Shown here: one piece after another, positions 14,959-22,504 of the stretch
Numbering within the stretch: position 1 is the first letter of the stretch
How the letters are laid out: every line of letters starts with the position of its first letter
Source: Sandaracinaceae bacterium
GTDB lineage: Bacteria; Myxococcota_A; Polyangia; Polyangiales; Sandaracinaceae
Direction: 5' to 3'
Assembly: GCA_040218145.1 (NCBI GenBank)
Contig: JAVJQK010000098.1
Span: forward strand, 1 to 35,145
DNA: 35,145 bases
The notes under the pieces: generated by a model
Databases searched by the model: none
Seen by the model: the letters and a program-made list of their open reading frames with translations, nothing else
What the model was told of the DNA's origin: nothing
Translations under genes and position numbers: made by a program

Positions 14959-15101
14959 GTTCGAGCGCGGCGCGAACGCCGCAGCCCACAGTCGACGCAC
15001 CTCCAGGGGTAGAAGCCCAGCACGGAGAGCAGCCTCTCCCAGGGCCGGCGCCGAGTACGGCGGAGGGGGCCACCGCAGCCCCGGCAGTGCCGCGTGCTCA
15101 C
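14955..15101 (-). CDS. 48-residue zinc-ribbon-like protein
   Basis: This short gene starts at GTG 15101, overlapping the stop of the upstream lipoprotein gene as GTGA. The protein has one CxxC near the N-terminus (HCRGCGG), an Arg-rich loop (RRTRRRPWERLL), a hydrophobic turn (SVLGFYPWR) and a second CxxC (CVDCGLRRSRR). The CxxC-x(~27)-CxxC layout with FYPWRC before the second knuckle is common in small bacterial zinc-ribbon proteins. It probably binds zinc; whether it is a DNA/RNA binder or a membrane-associated adaptor is unknown. Confidence 0.55.
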   Translation of the reverse strand: MSTRHCRGCGGPLRRTRRRPWERLLSVLGFYPWRCVDCGLRRSRRART

Positions 15102-16051
15102 CCGAAGAGCGTGCAGCAGCCCGTCAGGCAGTAGTACCCGTCGGGGCAGGGGGGAAAGCCGGGCAGATCACACGCCTGCCGTCCGTCGTCGCAGGTCGGC
15201 GGCGGCGGAGCGCCGCCGTCCGGGAGTGGGCCAGCGTCGGCATCGGGGAAGCAGTCGGCCGGAATGGTAGCGGGATCGCGTCCGAGGCAGAGCTCACAGC
15301 GGCCGCACGGGTTGTAGCAGGGGTCGTCCCCCGCGACGCCGCCGTAGGGCACGCACGGGAAGCATCGCGTCGGATCGCTGATATCGTCGAAGGTGCAGGA
15401 CGGGACGCCGCCCACGTTGCTCCCGAGCCAGACGAAGCTGCCCGAGCCGCTCGGAAGCTCGCAGCAGCCGAAGCAGTCACAGCCGTTCGGTACGAGCGGA
15501 GCGCAGGTGTCGACGCAGGTGTCGGACTGCGGCATGGGGCATTGCGGCGGGCCCGCGGGGCGACACGACTGGTGCATGTCGAGAGTGGAGTCGCATTGGA
15601 TGTCCCACAGGCACTCGCCGCGGCCCTGGTTCGTGTCGTAGTAGCAGTCTCGGGTGCAGAGCCCGACCTCGCCGCCGGGGATGCCGAGGTCGTAGCCGCC
15701 CTCGTTGTTGTCGCACGCGCCGACGCAGTCGGGGTCTCGCGAGTCGACGAGCCCATCACCGTCGTCGTCGATGCAGTTGCCGCACTGGTAGCTTTGCTCT
15801 CCGCAGTCGGCCCGCACGCAGCCGACGGGACCTCCGTCAGCCGGCACCGTACCGTCCATGCCGAGGGAGCCGTCGTCTCCCGTGCTGCCGTCCAAACCGG
15901 TGCTTCCGTCGGAAACTTCTGCATCCATTCCGGTGGAGCCGTCGTCCGGCACCCCGCCGTCGCCGCCCGACGACCCATCGCACTCGCAGCCCGCGCTCAG
16001 CAGCAAGGCCATGGCCATCGCGACCCATGCAGCGCAGCTTCCATTGCTCAT
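15098..16051 (-). CDS. Asp/Cys-rich lipoprotein
   Basis: The product has 317 residues. ATG 16051 is preferred to ATG 16075 because GGGAGGAC lies about 8 bases before it. The signal sequence ends at LLLSAGC (Cys22). A low-complexity Gly/Ser/Asp linker (repeats of DGSTGMD type, about 25-70) leads to a Cys-rich domain containing a calcium-type acidic motif (CIDDDGDGLVDSRDPDC, like MopE/thrombospondin-type repeats) and many CxxC pairs (CFGCC, CGRCELC). Surface location is likely; function unknown. It lies 28 bases after the FecR-type gene, in the same operon. Confidence 0.8.
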   Translation of the reverse strand: MSNGSCAAWVAMAMALLLSAGCECDGSSGGDGGVPDDGSTGMDAEVSDGSTGLDGSTGDDGSLGMDGTVPADGGPVGCVRADCGEQSYQCGNCIDDDGDGLVDSRDPDCVGACDNNEGGYDLGIPGGEVGLCTRDCYYDTNQGRGECLWDIQCDSTLDMHQSCRPAGPPQCPMPQSDTCVDTCAPLVPNGCDCFGCCELPSGSGSFVWLGSNVGGVPSCTFDDISDPTRCFPCVPYGGVAGDDPCYNPCGRCELCLGRDPATIPADCFPDADAGPLPDGGAPPPPTCDDGRQACDLPGFPPCPDGYYCLTGCCTLFG

Positions 16052-16079
16052 TTCGAATGTCCTCCCGTCTGGCATCGAG

Positions 16080-17462
16080 TCATCGGAGTCCCTCGAGTTG
16101 CCCGCCGAAGCGCCCCTCCGGATACGCGAGATCGTATTCTACTGCGCATCGACGCGCCGCGTCGCGAGCACCCACCGCCGCGATCGCGCGGCAGCGGCCT
16201 GCGCTCGCGACTTCGCGAAGCGCCCCGTTCGGGTACTCGGCGAGGTAGCGCTCGTAGAGCCCACGCGCCCGAGTCGGCTCGTGCACACGGAGCAGGGCGA
16301 CGTCGGCGCCCGCGATCAGAGCGTTGGCAGCCGTGGATGAACGCGGGCCGCGCCACACCCGACCGTAGGTCGCGAGGGCGGACTCGTAGTCTCTCTCCGC
16401 GAGGTGAGACTCGGCCACGATCGTCAAGAGCTCCGCTCGGCGCCGCGCCATTCGTGGGTTCTCGAGCTCCTCCTGCACGCGGCTGCGAACCTCGGCCGGC
16501 GGCTGCGCGACGAGCATCCGCCGGAGGTCGCGCACCCGGCGCCGCGTGGCCACCGGCGTGTCCGGCTCCTCGGCCGGAGCCACCTCGAGGGCGGGCTGCG
16601 GATCGGGCGCTGGTGGCTCCACCGTCGGCGTGGTGGGTGCGAGCGCGAGAGGATCGAGCAGAAGCTCCTCTGCGAGCGCGCGGAGCGGAGCCAGTTGCTC
16701 TTGTGTCGCCGCGCGAACGTCGATGCCGACGCGCGGAGAGATGAGGCCGCGCTCGTGCGCGGAGAGTTCCACGGGAACCTCGCCGGCGTCGACCTGCACG
16801 AGCCCGCGCTCGACGGTCACGCGCGTCTCATCGGAGTCGACGCTCACCGAGAGGACCGTGCCGAGCACGCGCACCGTCGTGTGCGGGGTGAGGATCGAGA
16901 CGCGCGTCCGCTGACGGGGCTCGACCCTCATGTCGAGCGTTCCCCGCTCGAGCTCGATCCGACACTCCCGCTCGCGAGAGGCCGTCACGACACCCCGGAG
17001 ATCCTCGGACCCGCGTGCGCTCACGCCGGGACACGGACCGAGCAGCTCGTCCGTCACCGGGAGGGCCGCGGTCGCAACCGGTTCCGTGGCATGGACGCTT
17101 CGCCCAGCGTTCGGCGAGCTGGGCTGGTCATCCAGAAACAGGGCAGTCGTGCCCACACCGGCGGCAAGGAGGAACCCAGCCGCCGCGGCGAGCGACCACC
17201 TCCGGGTTCCCGGCCGAGGCGCAACCACAGGCTGGCCAGCCTGCAGGAGAGCCCGCCCGATGATCGCGAGGTCACTCGTCGAGTGCTGCTCCGGCTCCTC
17301 ACGCAGCAGCTCGGCGAGACCCCGGACGCGACGGTTGCCCACGGCGCACGCGTCGCAGGACTGAACGTGCAGTTCGAGCACCATACGCTCTGCGTCGCCG
17401 AGGTCTCCGAGCTCGGCGCGGGCGGCGAGGCGCTGGGCGTGACGGCAGCTCACATCACTCAT
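16080..17462 (-). CDS. Anti-sigma factor: zf-HC2, TM, FecR domain, TPR-like C-terminus
   Basis: The product has 460 residues and overlaps the sigma gene by 8 bases. At the N-terminus Cys6, His32, Cys36 and Cys39 form the zinc-binding HxxxCxxC anti-sigma pattern. A TM helix spans about 88-109. The periplasmic part contains a FecR-like beta domain (about 165-240: ERGTLDMRVEPRQRTRVSIL, TTVRVLGTVLSVSVD, TRVTVERGLVQVDAG). A Pro/Glu linker and TPR-like helices (about 340-455, AERDYESALATYGRVW) complete it. It should hold the adjacent sigma factor inactive and relay an envelope signal. Unlike classical FecR it has a genuine zinc-finger sigma-binding domain and extra TPR repeats. Confidence 0.88.
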   Translation of the reverse strand: MSDVSCRHAQRLAARAELGDLGDAERMVLELHVQSCDACAVGNRRVRGLAELLREEPEQHSTSDLAIIGRALLQAGQPVVAPRPGTRRWSLAAAAGFLLAAGVGTTALFLDDQPSSPNAGRSVHATEPVATAALPVTDELLGPCPGVSARGSEDLRGVVTASRERECRIELERGTLDMRVEPRQRTRVSILTPHTTVRVLGTVLSVSVDSDETRVTVERGLVQVDAGEVPVELSAHERGLISPRVGIDVRAATQEQLAPLRALAEELLLDPLALAPTTPTVEPPAPDPQPALEVAPAEEPDTPVATRRRVRDLRRMLVAQPPAEVRSRVQEELENPRMARRRAELLTIVAESHLAERDYESALATYGRVWRGPRSSTAANALIAGADVALLRVHEPTRARGLYERYLAEYPNGALREVASAGRCRAIAAVGARDAARRCAVEYDLAYPEGRFGGQLEGLR

Positions 17463-18120
17463 CTCGAGCCTCCGCTCTTCCCAGCAGCACGCACAGACTG
17501 GGGGTGCCCGCGATCAGCATATCGACGTCGCGCCGCGCGCGCAGGTAGCGCGACTTCGCGGCGGGAAGGCTGAGGTCCAATATCGCGGCCGTCTCGGCCA
17601 GCGTGTGCCCCTCGACGGCGACGAGCAGGAACACGATCCGCCGATCGGGCTTGAGCCGCTCGAGCAGCTCCCGTGCCCGCTCGCTCGCCTCCCGCCACTC
17701 GAGCCGCCGCTCCGCGTCCAGGAGCTGCTCCCGGTCGACGTCCGCCGTCAGAGTGACCCGCTTGCGGCGTCGCTTGGTCGTTCGGAGGTGCTTGTAGACG
17801 ACGTTGGCGGTGATCCGGTCCACCCACAGCCGAAGGCTGGCGTCGCCGCGAAAGCGCCGAAGACTGCGAAGCAGCTCCACGCACGCCTGCTGCACGAGAT
17901 CGTCGTTCTCCGACGACGCGCCGACGAGACGGTGGACACGGCCGCGGATCCGGTCGATGAACGCTAGGAGCAGCTCTTGCTGCGCGGCGCGATCGCCCGC
18001 GGCCGCGAGGCGCAGCACGTCCGAGTCGCGCCCGACGGGCGTGACGCGGCGTGGTCCGGGCTCATCGACGACGGCGCTCACCTCGATCCACTGTACCCGG
18101 TGAGCCGCGGTACGATTCAT
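17455..18120 (-). CDS. ECF-type RNA polymerase sigma factor
   Basis: The product has 221 residues. Region 2 is visible at about 48-115 (ENDDLVQQACVELLRSLRRF, LRLWVDRITANVVYKHLR). Region 4 follows at about 150-205 (LERLKPDRRIVFLLVAVEGHTLAETAAILDLSLPAAKSRYLRARR). The N-terminal 40 residues before region 2 are longer than usual, and GTG 18082 is a possible later start. It is the first gene of a long leftward cluster that includes its anti-sigma factor, so it probably autoregulates the cluster. No clear promoter was identified in the 101-base gap to the next gene. Confidence 0.9.
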   Translation of the reverse strand: MNRTAAHRVQWIEVSAVVDEPGPRRVTPVGRDSDVLRLAAAGDRAAQQELLLAFIDRIRGRVHRLVGASSENDDLVQQACVELLRSLRRFRGDASLRLWVDRITANVVYKHLRTTKRRRKRVTLTADVDREQLLDAERRLEWREASERARELLERLKPDRRIVFLLVAVEGHTLAETAAILDLSLPAAKSRYLRARRDVDMLIAGTPSLCVLLGRAEARDE

Positions 18121-18221
18121 CCGCAGCGATCAAACTCTACCCTGACCGTTTTGAACGCGTCGAAGCCTGCCCCGCCGATGCTCGTATTGCTCGGGTTCCC
18201 CCGGTGCCGCCTACGAAGGAT

Positions 18222-19247
18222 TCACCACCCGGACGGGGAGAAACCGAGGAGAAGGCCCAGGGTGCCCTCGACCTCGGGGAGGCTGCTCGACGAAGCGGCA
18301 GCCAATCGGCCTTCGAGAGAGAAAGGCAGCTCGAGGTAGAGCTCGGGAGCCAGCTGGGCGGCGACGGAAAACATCCCTCCGAGCGTAGTCCCGACTCCCG
18401 GCCCCTGTTGCCCATCCAGCCATATCAGAGCAAGCGTGACGTACGCGCCGAGGCTGCCCCGGAGGAAGCGCCACTCGACCTCGAATCCCCCCCCCAGCGA
18501 GAGATAGGAGCGCTCCCGCGCAGGTTCTAGTGGCTCCTCACGCACGAGCTCGCCGGCCAGCTGGACCCACCCGTTCCCGAGGAAAGCGAGCCCGAGCGCG
18601 AGCCGCGCGCTCGGGGAGGGGCCATCGCTGCGCAACACCGGGCCGAGGGCGACACGCAGCGCAACGACGCTGCGTGAGGGTTCCTCGTCGATCGACAGAA
18701 GCTCCACTCCGCGCTCTGGCGATGGATCCGACAGAGGCTCCTCGCCCACTGTCGTCGTAGATGGCTGCGTGTCGCCGGTGCTCTCTCGACCATCGGGCGG
18801 GACGTCCGGGGGCTCGAGGATCGGACGAACTGCGAGCGCGAGGGTCCGTCCGCGGTCGAAGGGGTCCGGCTCGGAGACCTCCAGGGAGGCCACACGGTGC
18901 TGGTCTCCGACCAGCGTAACGAGGTAGAGCCTGACGCCACCGGGCGCAGCACCCGGCTCGAGCCAGATCGCGGCCGTCCCCCCCTCGCTGCGGGCGACCG
19001 CCGCGCCCCAATCTCCGGCGGCCGCCTCGCCGGTCGATGGGGGCGTCGCGTTGACCACCTCGACCCTCACGTCCTCATCGAGTATCGCCCGGAGGGCCTC
19101 GACGAGCTCGTCGAGGCCAATCACCGCCGGAGCGTCCGGAGAACGGACGACCAGCACTACTCGCTGGGTCTCCTCGGCAATGGCGAACTCTGCCGTCCAG
19201 AGTCCGAGGAGAAGCGCGATCGCAGAGATGACTGGTCCCCGTCTCAT
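18222..19247 (-). CDS. Envelope protein of unknown function
   Basis: The product has 341 residues. ATG 19247 is taken as the start since the signal peptide (PVISAIALLLGLWTAEFAIAEE) follows directly and a GAGG lies upstream. Residues 28-150 form an alpha/beta region (VVLVVRSPDAPAVIGLDELVEALRAIL) similar in style to the N-terminal domain of the protein at 12135-13088. After a Pro/Thr/Ser linker the C-terminal part (about 210-341) has amphipathic strands typical of a small beta-barrel. No family was recognised. It is divergent from the gene at 19316. Confidence 0.68.
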   Translation of the reverse strand: MRRGPVISAIALLLGLWTAEFAIAEETQRVVLVVRSPDAPAVIGLDELVEALRAILDEDVRVEVVNATPPSTGEAAAGDWGAAVARSEGGTAAIWLEPGAAPGGVRLYLVTLVGDQHRVASLEVSEPDPFDRGRTLALAVRPILEPPDVPPDGRESTGDTQPSTTTVGEEPLSDPSPERGVELLSIDEEPSRSVVALRVALGPVLRSDGPSPSARLALGLAFLGNGWVQLAGELVREEPLEPARERSYLSLGGGFEVEWRFLRGSLGAYVTLALIWLDGQQGPGVGTTLGGMFSVAAQLAPELYLELPFSLEGRLAAASSSSLPEVEGTLGLLLGFSPSGW

Positions 19248-19315
19248 GACCTCGTGTACCCCGAACGGTGCGGAGGGACTCTGGCGCTCGCTATACTCCG
19301 TCCCGAGCCCACGCG
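19248..19315. promoter_or_regulatory. Divergent promoter region, with a TATACT -10-like box
   Basis: These 68 bases separate divergent genes. TATACT at 19292-19297 could be a -10 element for the rightward gene, placing a start about 12 bases before its ATG. No good -35 is seen at the right distance, so an alternative sigma factor or an activator would be required. Confidence 0.3.
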
Positions 19316-20845
19316 ATGATCTTAGCCCGCTCTTTCTTGCCATGCGTCGCGCTGGTCGCGATCGGCTGCGCACCCTCGGACGTGGGGCGCGTCGTGGAAG
19401 CGAGCCATTCGTGCTCGTCCGCCCTCGATCCCTGCGACGACGGCGATGCGTGTACGGTCGACCGGTGTGAGGTCCCCACGGGTACGTGTGTGCATCCTCG
19501 GATGGCCGGCTGCTGCACGACGGTCAGCGATTGCACGACTCGCGTCTGCACGACGCCGCGCTGTGATCTCAACGTGTGCATGTACGATGCAGTCCTCGGG
19601 TGTGACGCAGGACTCCCCGACGCGTCGATCCCGACGGACGCAAGCGGTCCAGCGATGGATGGAGGAGCGGAGCCTCCCGACGCGGGGCCGGCCGCTCCGG
19701 ACGCCGGGGGAGACGGCGGTGGCCTCGGCGACGCGGGTGGCGCCGAGGTAGATGGCGCAACCGGGAGCATGGATGCAGCCCCGAGCGGTGATGCTGGACA
19801 GGCGAACGACGGCTCGGCACGCCCCCCTCACATCCGGGGGGGCGCCTGCGACGTGTCGGGCGACGGCAAGGGTGAGTGGACCGTCTTGGTTCTCGCGCTG
19901 CTCCTACTGCTGCGCTCGCGTCGAAAGACGTCCTGGTTTGCCGCCGGCGCACTTCCGGCGATCGGGGTGCTGGTGGTGTGTGCGCCGGCGCGCGCCCAGC
20001 AACTCCGCATTGGACCACCAGCAACCAGCCTTCCCGACGATCTCGGCGCCCTAGAGCGTGCCGCGCCGGTACCCGCCGACGTGCGCCCCGGCGTGCGGAT
20101 CGGAGTGACCTACCTCGAGGATCCGCTCGTCGCCATCGTGGGTGACGACGAGATCGGTCTCCTCTCGGAGCGGCTGAGCCTCAGCGCCACGGCGTCGGTG
20201 GCGTTCCTCGAGCGTGCCTTCGTCTCCGTCTCCGGAGCGCTCCACGTACAGGGCGGAACAGGCGCCAACGGCGTGGGCGTGGGTCCGGTGCTCGACAACC
20301 CAGCCGCAGGTCCGCCGACCCTCGACGCCCGCGTCGTAATTCTCGACCGCCGCGAAGTCTTCGAACTCGCCGTGGCGACGACGCTCCGCCTCCCCTTCGG
20401 TTCTTCGCATGGCTTCGCCATCGATACGGAAGCGAGCGTTTGGCCGCGGGCCATCGCGACGAAGACGTTCGACGACCGCGGCTCACTCGTCGGCATGTCG
20501 GTCGGTGTGGACGTGCGACCCGAGACGCGCTTTGCGGATCTCGAGGTAGGGCCGCAGTTCACCTTCGTCATCGGCGGCGCCATCGCGGTTGGTGAGCAGA
20601 CCGCCGTGACGCTGGAGTTGGAGGGAGCCACCGTGCTCGCCCGTGCTTTCGACCTGGCGCACACGCCGATTCGAACGTCGCTTGGCCTACGTTGGCGGCA
20701 AGAGCCCATCTCGGTGATGGCGTGGGCCGGCACAGGGCTCACACCCGGTTTCGGTGCTCCGGACGCCGTTGTGGGACTGGCGTTTGGTTCCTGGATCCCC
20801 GTTGCCGAGGCCGAAGCGGCGGGACTCGAGACCATTGTCCCCTGA
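19316..20845 (+). CDS. Lipoprotein with MYXO-CTERM-like segment joined in frame to a beta-barrel protein
   Basis: The product has 509 residues. ATG 19316 is chosen because a lipobox (ALVAIGC, about Cys18) follows at normal distance. Residues 20-90 are Cys-rich (DPCDDGDACTVDRCE type); 90-170 are an Ala/Asp/Gly linker. Residues 178-204 then show a Cys, a hydrophobic helix and a basic end (WTVLVLALLLLLRSRRK), the tripartite look of a MYXO-CTERM sorting tail that should end a protein. A second signal-peptide-like stretch follows at once (206-227, ending APARA before QQ), leading to a barrel-like domain of about 280 residues. The frame is continuous with no stop between the halves. Confidence 0.75.
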   Translation: MILARSFLPCVALVAIGCAPSDVGRVVEASHSCSSALDPCDDGDACTVDRCEVPTGTCVHPRMAGCCTTVSDCTTRVCTTPRCDLNVCMYDAVLGCDAGLPDASIPTDASGPAMDGGAEPPDAGPAAPDAGGDGGGLGDAGGAEVDGATGSMDAAPSGDAGQANDGSARPPHIRGGACDVSGDGKGEWTVLVLALLLLLRSRRKTSWFAAGALPAIGVLVVCAPARAQQLRIGPPATSLPDDLGALERAAPVPADVRPGVRIGVTYLEDPLVAIVGDDEIGLLSERLSLSATASVAFLERAFVSVSGALHVQGGTGANGVGVGPVLDNPAAGPPTLDARVVILDRREVFELAVATTLRLPFGSSHGFAIDTEASVWPRAIATKTFDDRGSLVGMSVGVDVRPETRFADLEVGPQFTFVIGGAIAVGEQTAVTLELEGATVLARAFDLAHTPIRTSLGLRWRQEPISVMAWAGTGLTPGFGAPDAVVGLAFGSWIPVAEAEAAGLETIVP

Positions 20846-21037
20846 GGTGGTGTACGCCTTGAAGTCGGCCACCATCATAGGGACGACGCCTATCTATAGT
20901 ACCGCGCCACAGCGTTTCTGACCCTTCGCCGCGGCCCTCGGCGCGCGACTCAGCGTCGCTCCTCCTCGATTCGCACGCCAACGCCTCGCGGCGAATCGGT
21001 CATCCTCCTGCGCGGTTTCACTTGCCTAGCCAGCAAC

Positions 21038-21052
21038 TGAGAGTCATTCTCA
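21038..21052. promoter_or_regulatory. Fur box upstream of the iron-uptake operon
   Basis: TGAGAGTCATTCTCA is an inverted repeat nearly identical to the core of known Fur sites (TGAGAATCATTCTCA). It lies 21 bases before the imelysin start codon. Iron-replete Fur should repress the five genes at 21074-27410. The rest of the 228-base gap after 20845 shows only a weak GGTGG/CCACC hairpin (near 20849-20872). Confidence 0.8.
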
Positions 21053-21073
21053 TCCTCAACTGAGGTGGAGTAC

Positions 21074-22504
21074 ATGAAACTGAAGACAGTTGCCGTCGCA
21101 CTGGTGGCCAGCCTGCTCGTCGCGAGCTGCGACGAGGATCGGGGCGGAGACCCCAACGAACTCGAGTTGATCCGCATGGTGCTCGCCACCAACGCAGACA
21201 TCGCCGAGGCCTCCTACACCGACTCGATCACGACCGCGCAGACGCTCTCGGACGCCATCGACGCCCTGGCCGCGGACCCGTCGGAGACGACGCTGGCCGC
21301 GGCGCGCGAGGCGTGGTTGGTCGCCCGCGAACCCTACGGTCAGACCGAGGTCTACCGCTTCCGCGCCAGCCCGATCGACGACACCAACTACGACTCCGCC
21401 GACGGTGAGGACGGCCCCGAGGGCGAGATCAACGCCTGGCCGTTGGGCGAGGGTCTCATCGACTACGTGGTGACGGGCACCGACTTCGGCGACGACCAAA
21501 TCAACGTCACCGAGCACTCGACGGGCGTCGCCGCCCCCATCCCGATGAACAACATCATCAACTCGACCGACATCGTGATCGACGAAGCGCTGCTATCGAA
21601 CACGGCGACCGGAGAGGACGAGCACGACGTCATCGCGGGCTACCACGCGATCGAGTTCTTACTCTGGGGCCAGGACCTCAACGAGGGCGGCAGCGCCGAC
21701 ACGCTCGGCAGCCGTGACAACACGCCCGGCCAGCGCCCGGCCACCGACTTCGCCAACGACGCCACCTGCACCAGCGGCCACATGGTCCTGGGCGAGGGCA
21801 CGCTGTGCGAGCGCCGGGGACGGTTCCTCCAGGTGGCGGTCGCGAAACTCATCGCGGACCTGACCTCGGTCCGCGACCAGTGGGTCGAGGGCGGCAGCTA
21901 CCGTACCGCCTTCCTCAACGTCCCGGACCTCGAGACAGGCAAGGACCGCCTCCTCGAGATCCTCACCGGCATGGGCACCCTCTCGGAGGGTGAGCTCGGC
22001 GGCGAGCGCATGCAGATTGCGCTGTCGGCCAACTCGCAGGAGGACGAGCACTCCTGCTTCTCCGACAACACGCACCGCGACATCGTGCTCAACGCGCTCG
22101 GCGTCCGGAACAGCTACTACGGCGACTACGCCGGCTACGACTCGTCGCTCGATGGCAGCCCCAACGCGACCGGCAACGCGGTCAGCGGCTACGGGTTCGA
22201 CGACTACCTCCGGGCGGTCGGGCTTGACGACGTGGCGACCGGCGTCGAGGCGGCGCTCGCGACGACTGAAGTGGGCTACAACGCAATCGACGCGTCGGCG
22301 CGCGCCGGGACGCCGGTCGACAACATGATCCAGGACGCGGCTGCGCCCGCCGCGCAGCCGATGCGCGATACGATCGTCGCGCTGAACGCGCAGGCGCAGG
22401 AGATCGTCGAGATCGCGTTCGCGCTGATGCTCGGTACCGCCGACCAGGTGGTCATTCCCGACGCCTCGGAGTGCGACACGACCGATCCCACCAGCGAGTG
22501 CTGA
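21074..22504 (+). CDS. Imelysin-family (M75-like) iron-regulated lipoprotein
   Basis: The product has 476 residues. ATG 21074 is preceded by GAGGTGGAG. The signal ends at SLLVASC (Cys19). The family motif GxHxxE is present as GYHAIEF (Gly189, His191, Glu194), and the helical repeats typical of imelysin/IrpA are visible (AREAWLVAREPYGQTEVYRF near 80; a second similar helical half at the C-terminus). These proteins are iron-regulated, exported, and related to EfeO and algal p30 iron-binding domains. It likely binds ferric or ferrous iron at the cell surface as the lead protein of an uptake system. Confidence 0.92.
   Translation: MKLKTVAVALVASLLVASCDEDRGGDPNELELIRMVLATNADIAEASYTDSITTAQTLSDAIDALAADPSETTLAAAREAWLVAREPYGQTEVYRFRASPIDDTNYDSADGEDGPEGEINAWPLGEGLIDYVVTGTDFGDDQINVTEHSTGVAAPIPMNNIINSTDIVIDEALLSNTATGEDEHDVIAGYHAIEFLLWGQDLNEGGSADTLGSRDNTPGQRPATDFANDATCTSGHMVLGEGTLCERRGRFLQVAVAKLIADLTSVRDQWVEGGSYRTAFLNVPDLETGKDRLLEILTGMGTLSEGELGGERMQIALSANSQEDEHSCFSDNTHRDIVLNALGVRNSYYGDYAGYDSSLDGSPNATGNAVSGYGFDDYLRAVGLDDVATGVEAALATTEVGYNAIDASARAGTPVDNMIQDAAAPAAQPMRDTIVALNAQAQEIVEIAFALMLGTADQVVIPDASECDTTDPTSEC

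Noticed and set aside
14876-15073. A 65-codon Cys-containing frame on the minus strand
   Set aside because: The neighbouring frame at 14955-15101 has two proper CxxC knuckles, a coupled GTGA start and better codon bias, so this one is its shadow.
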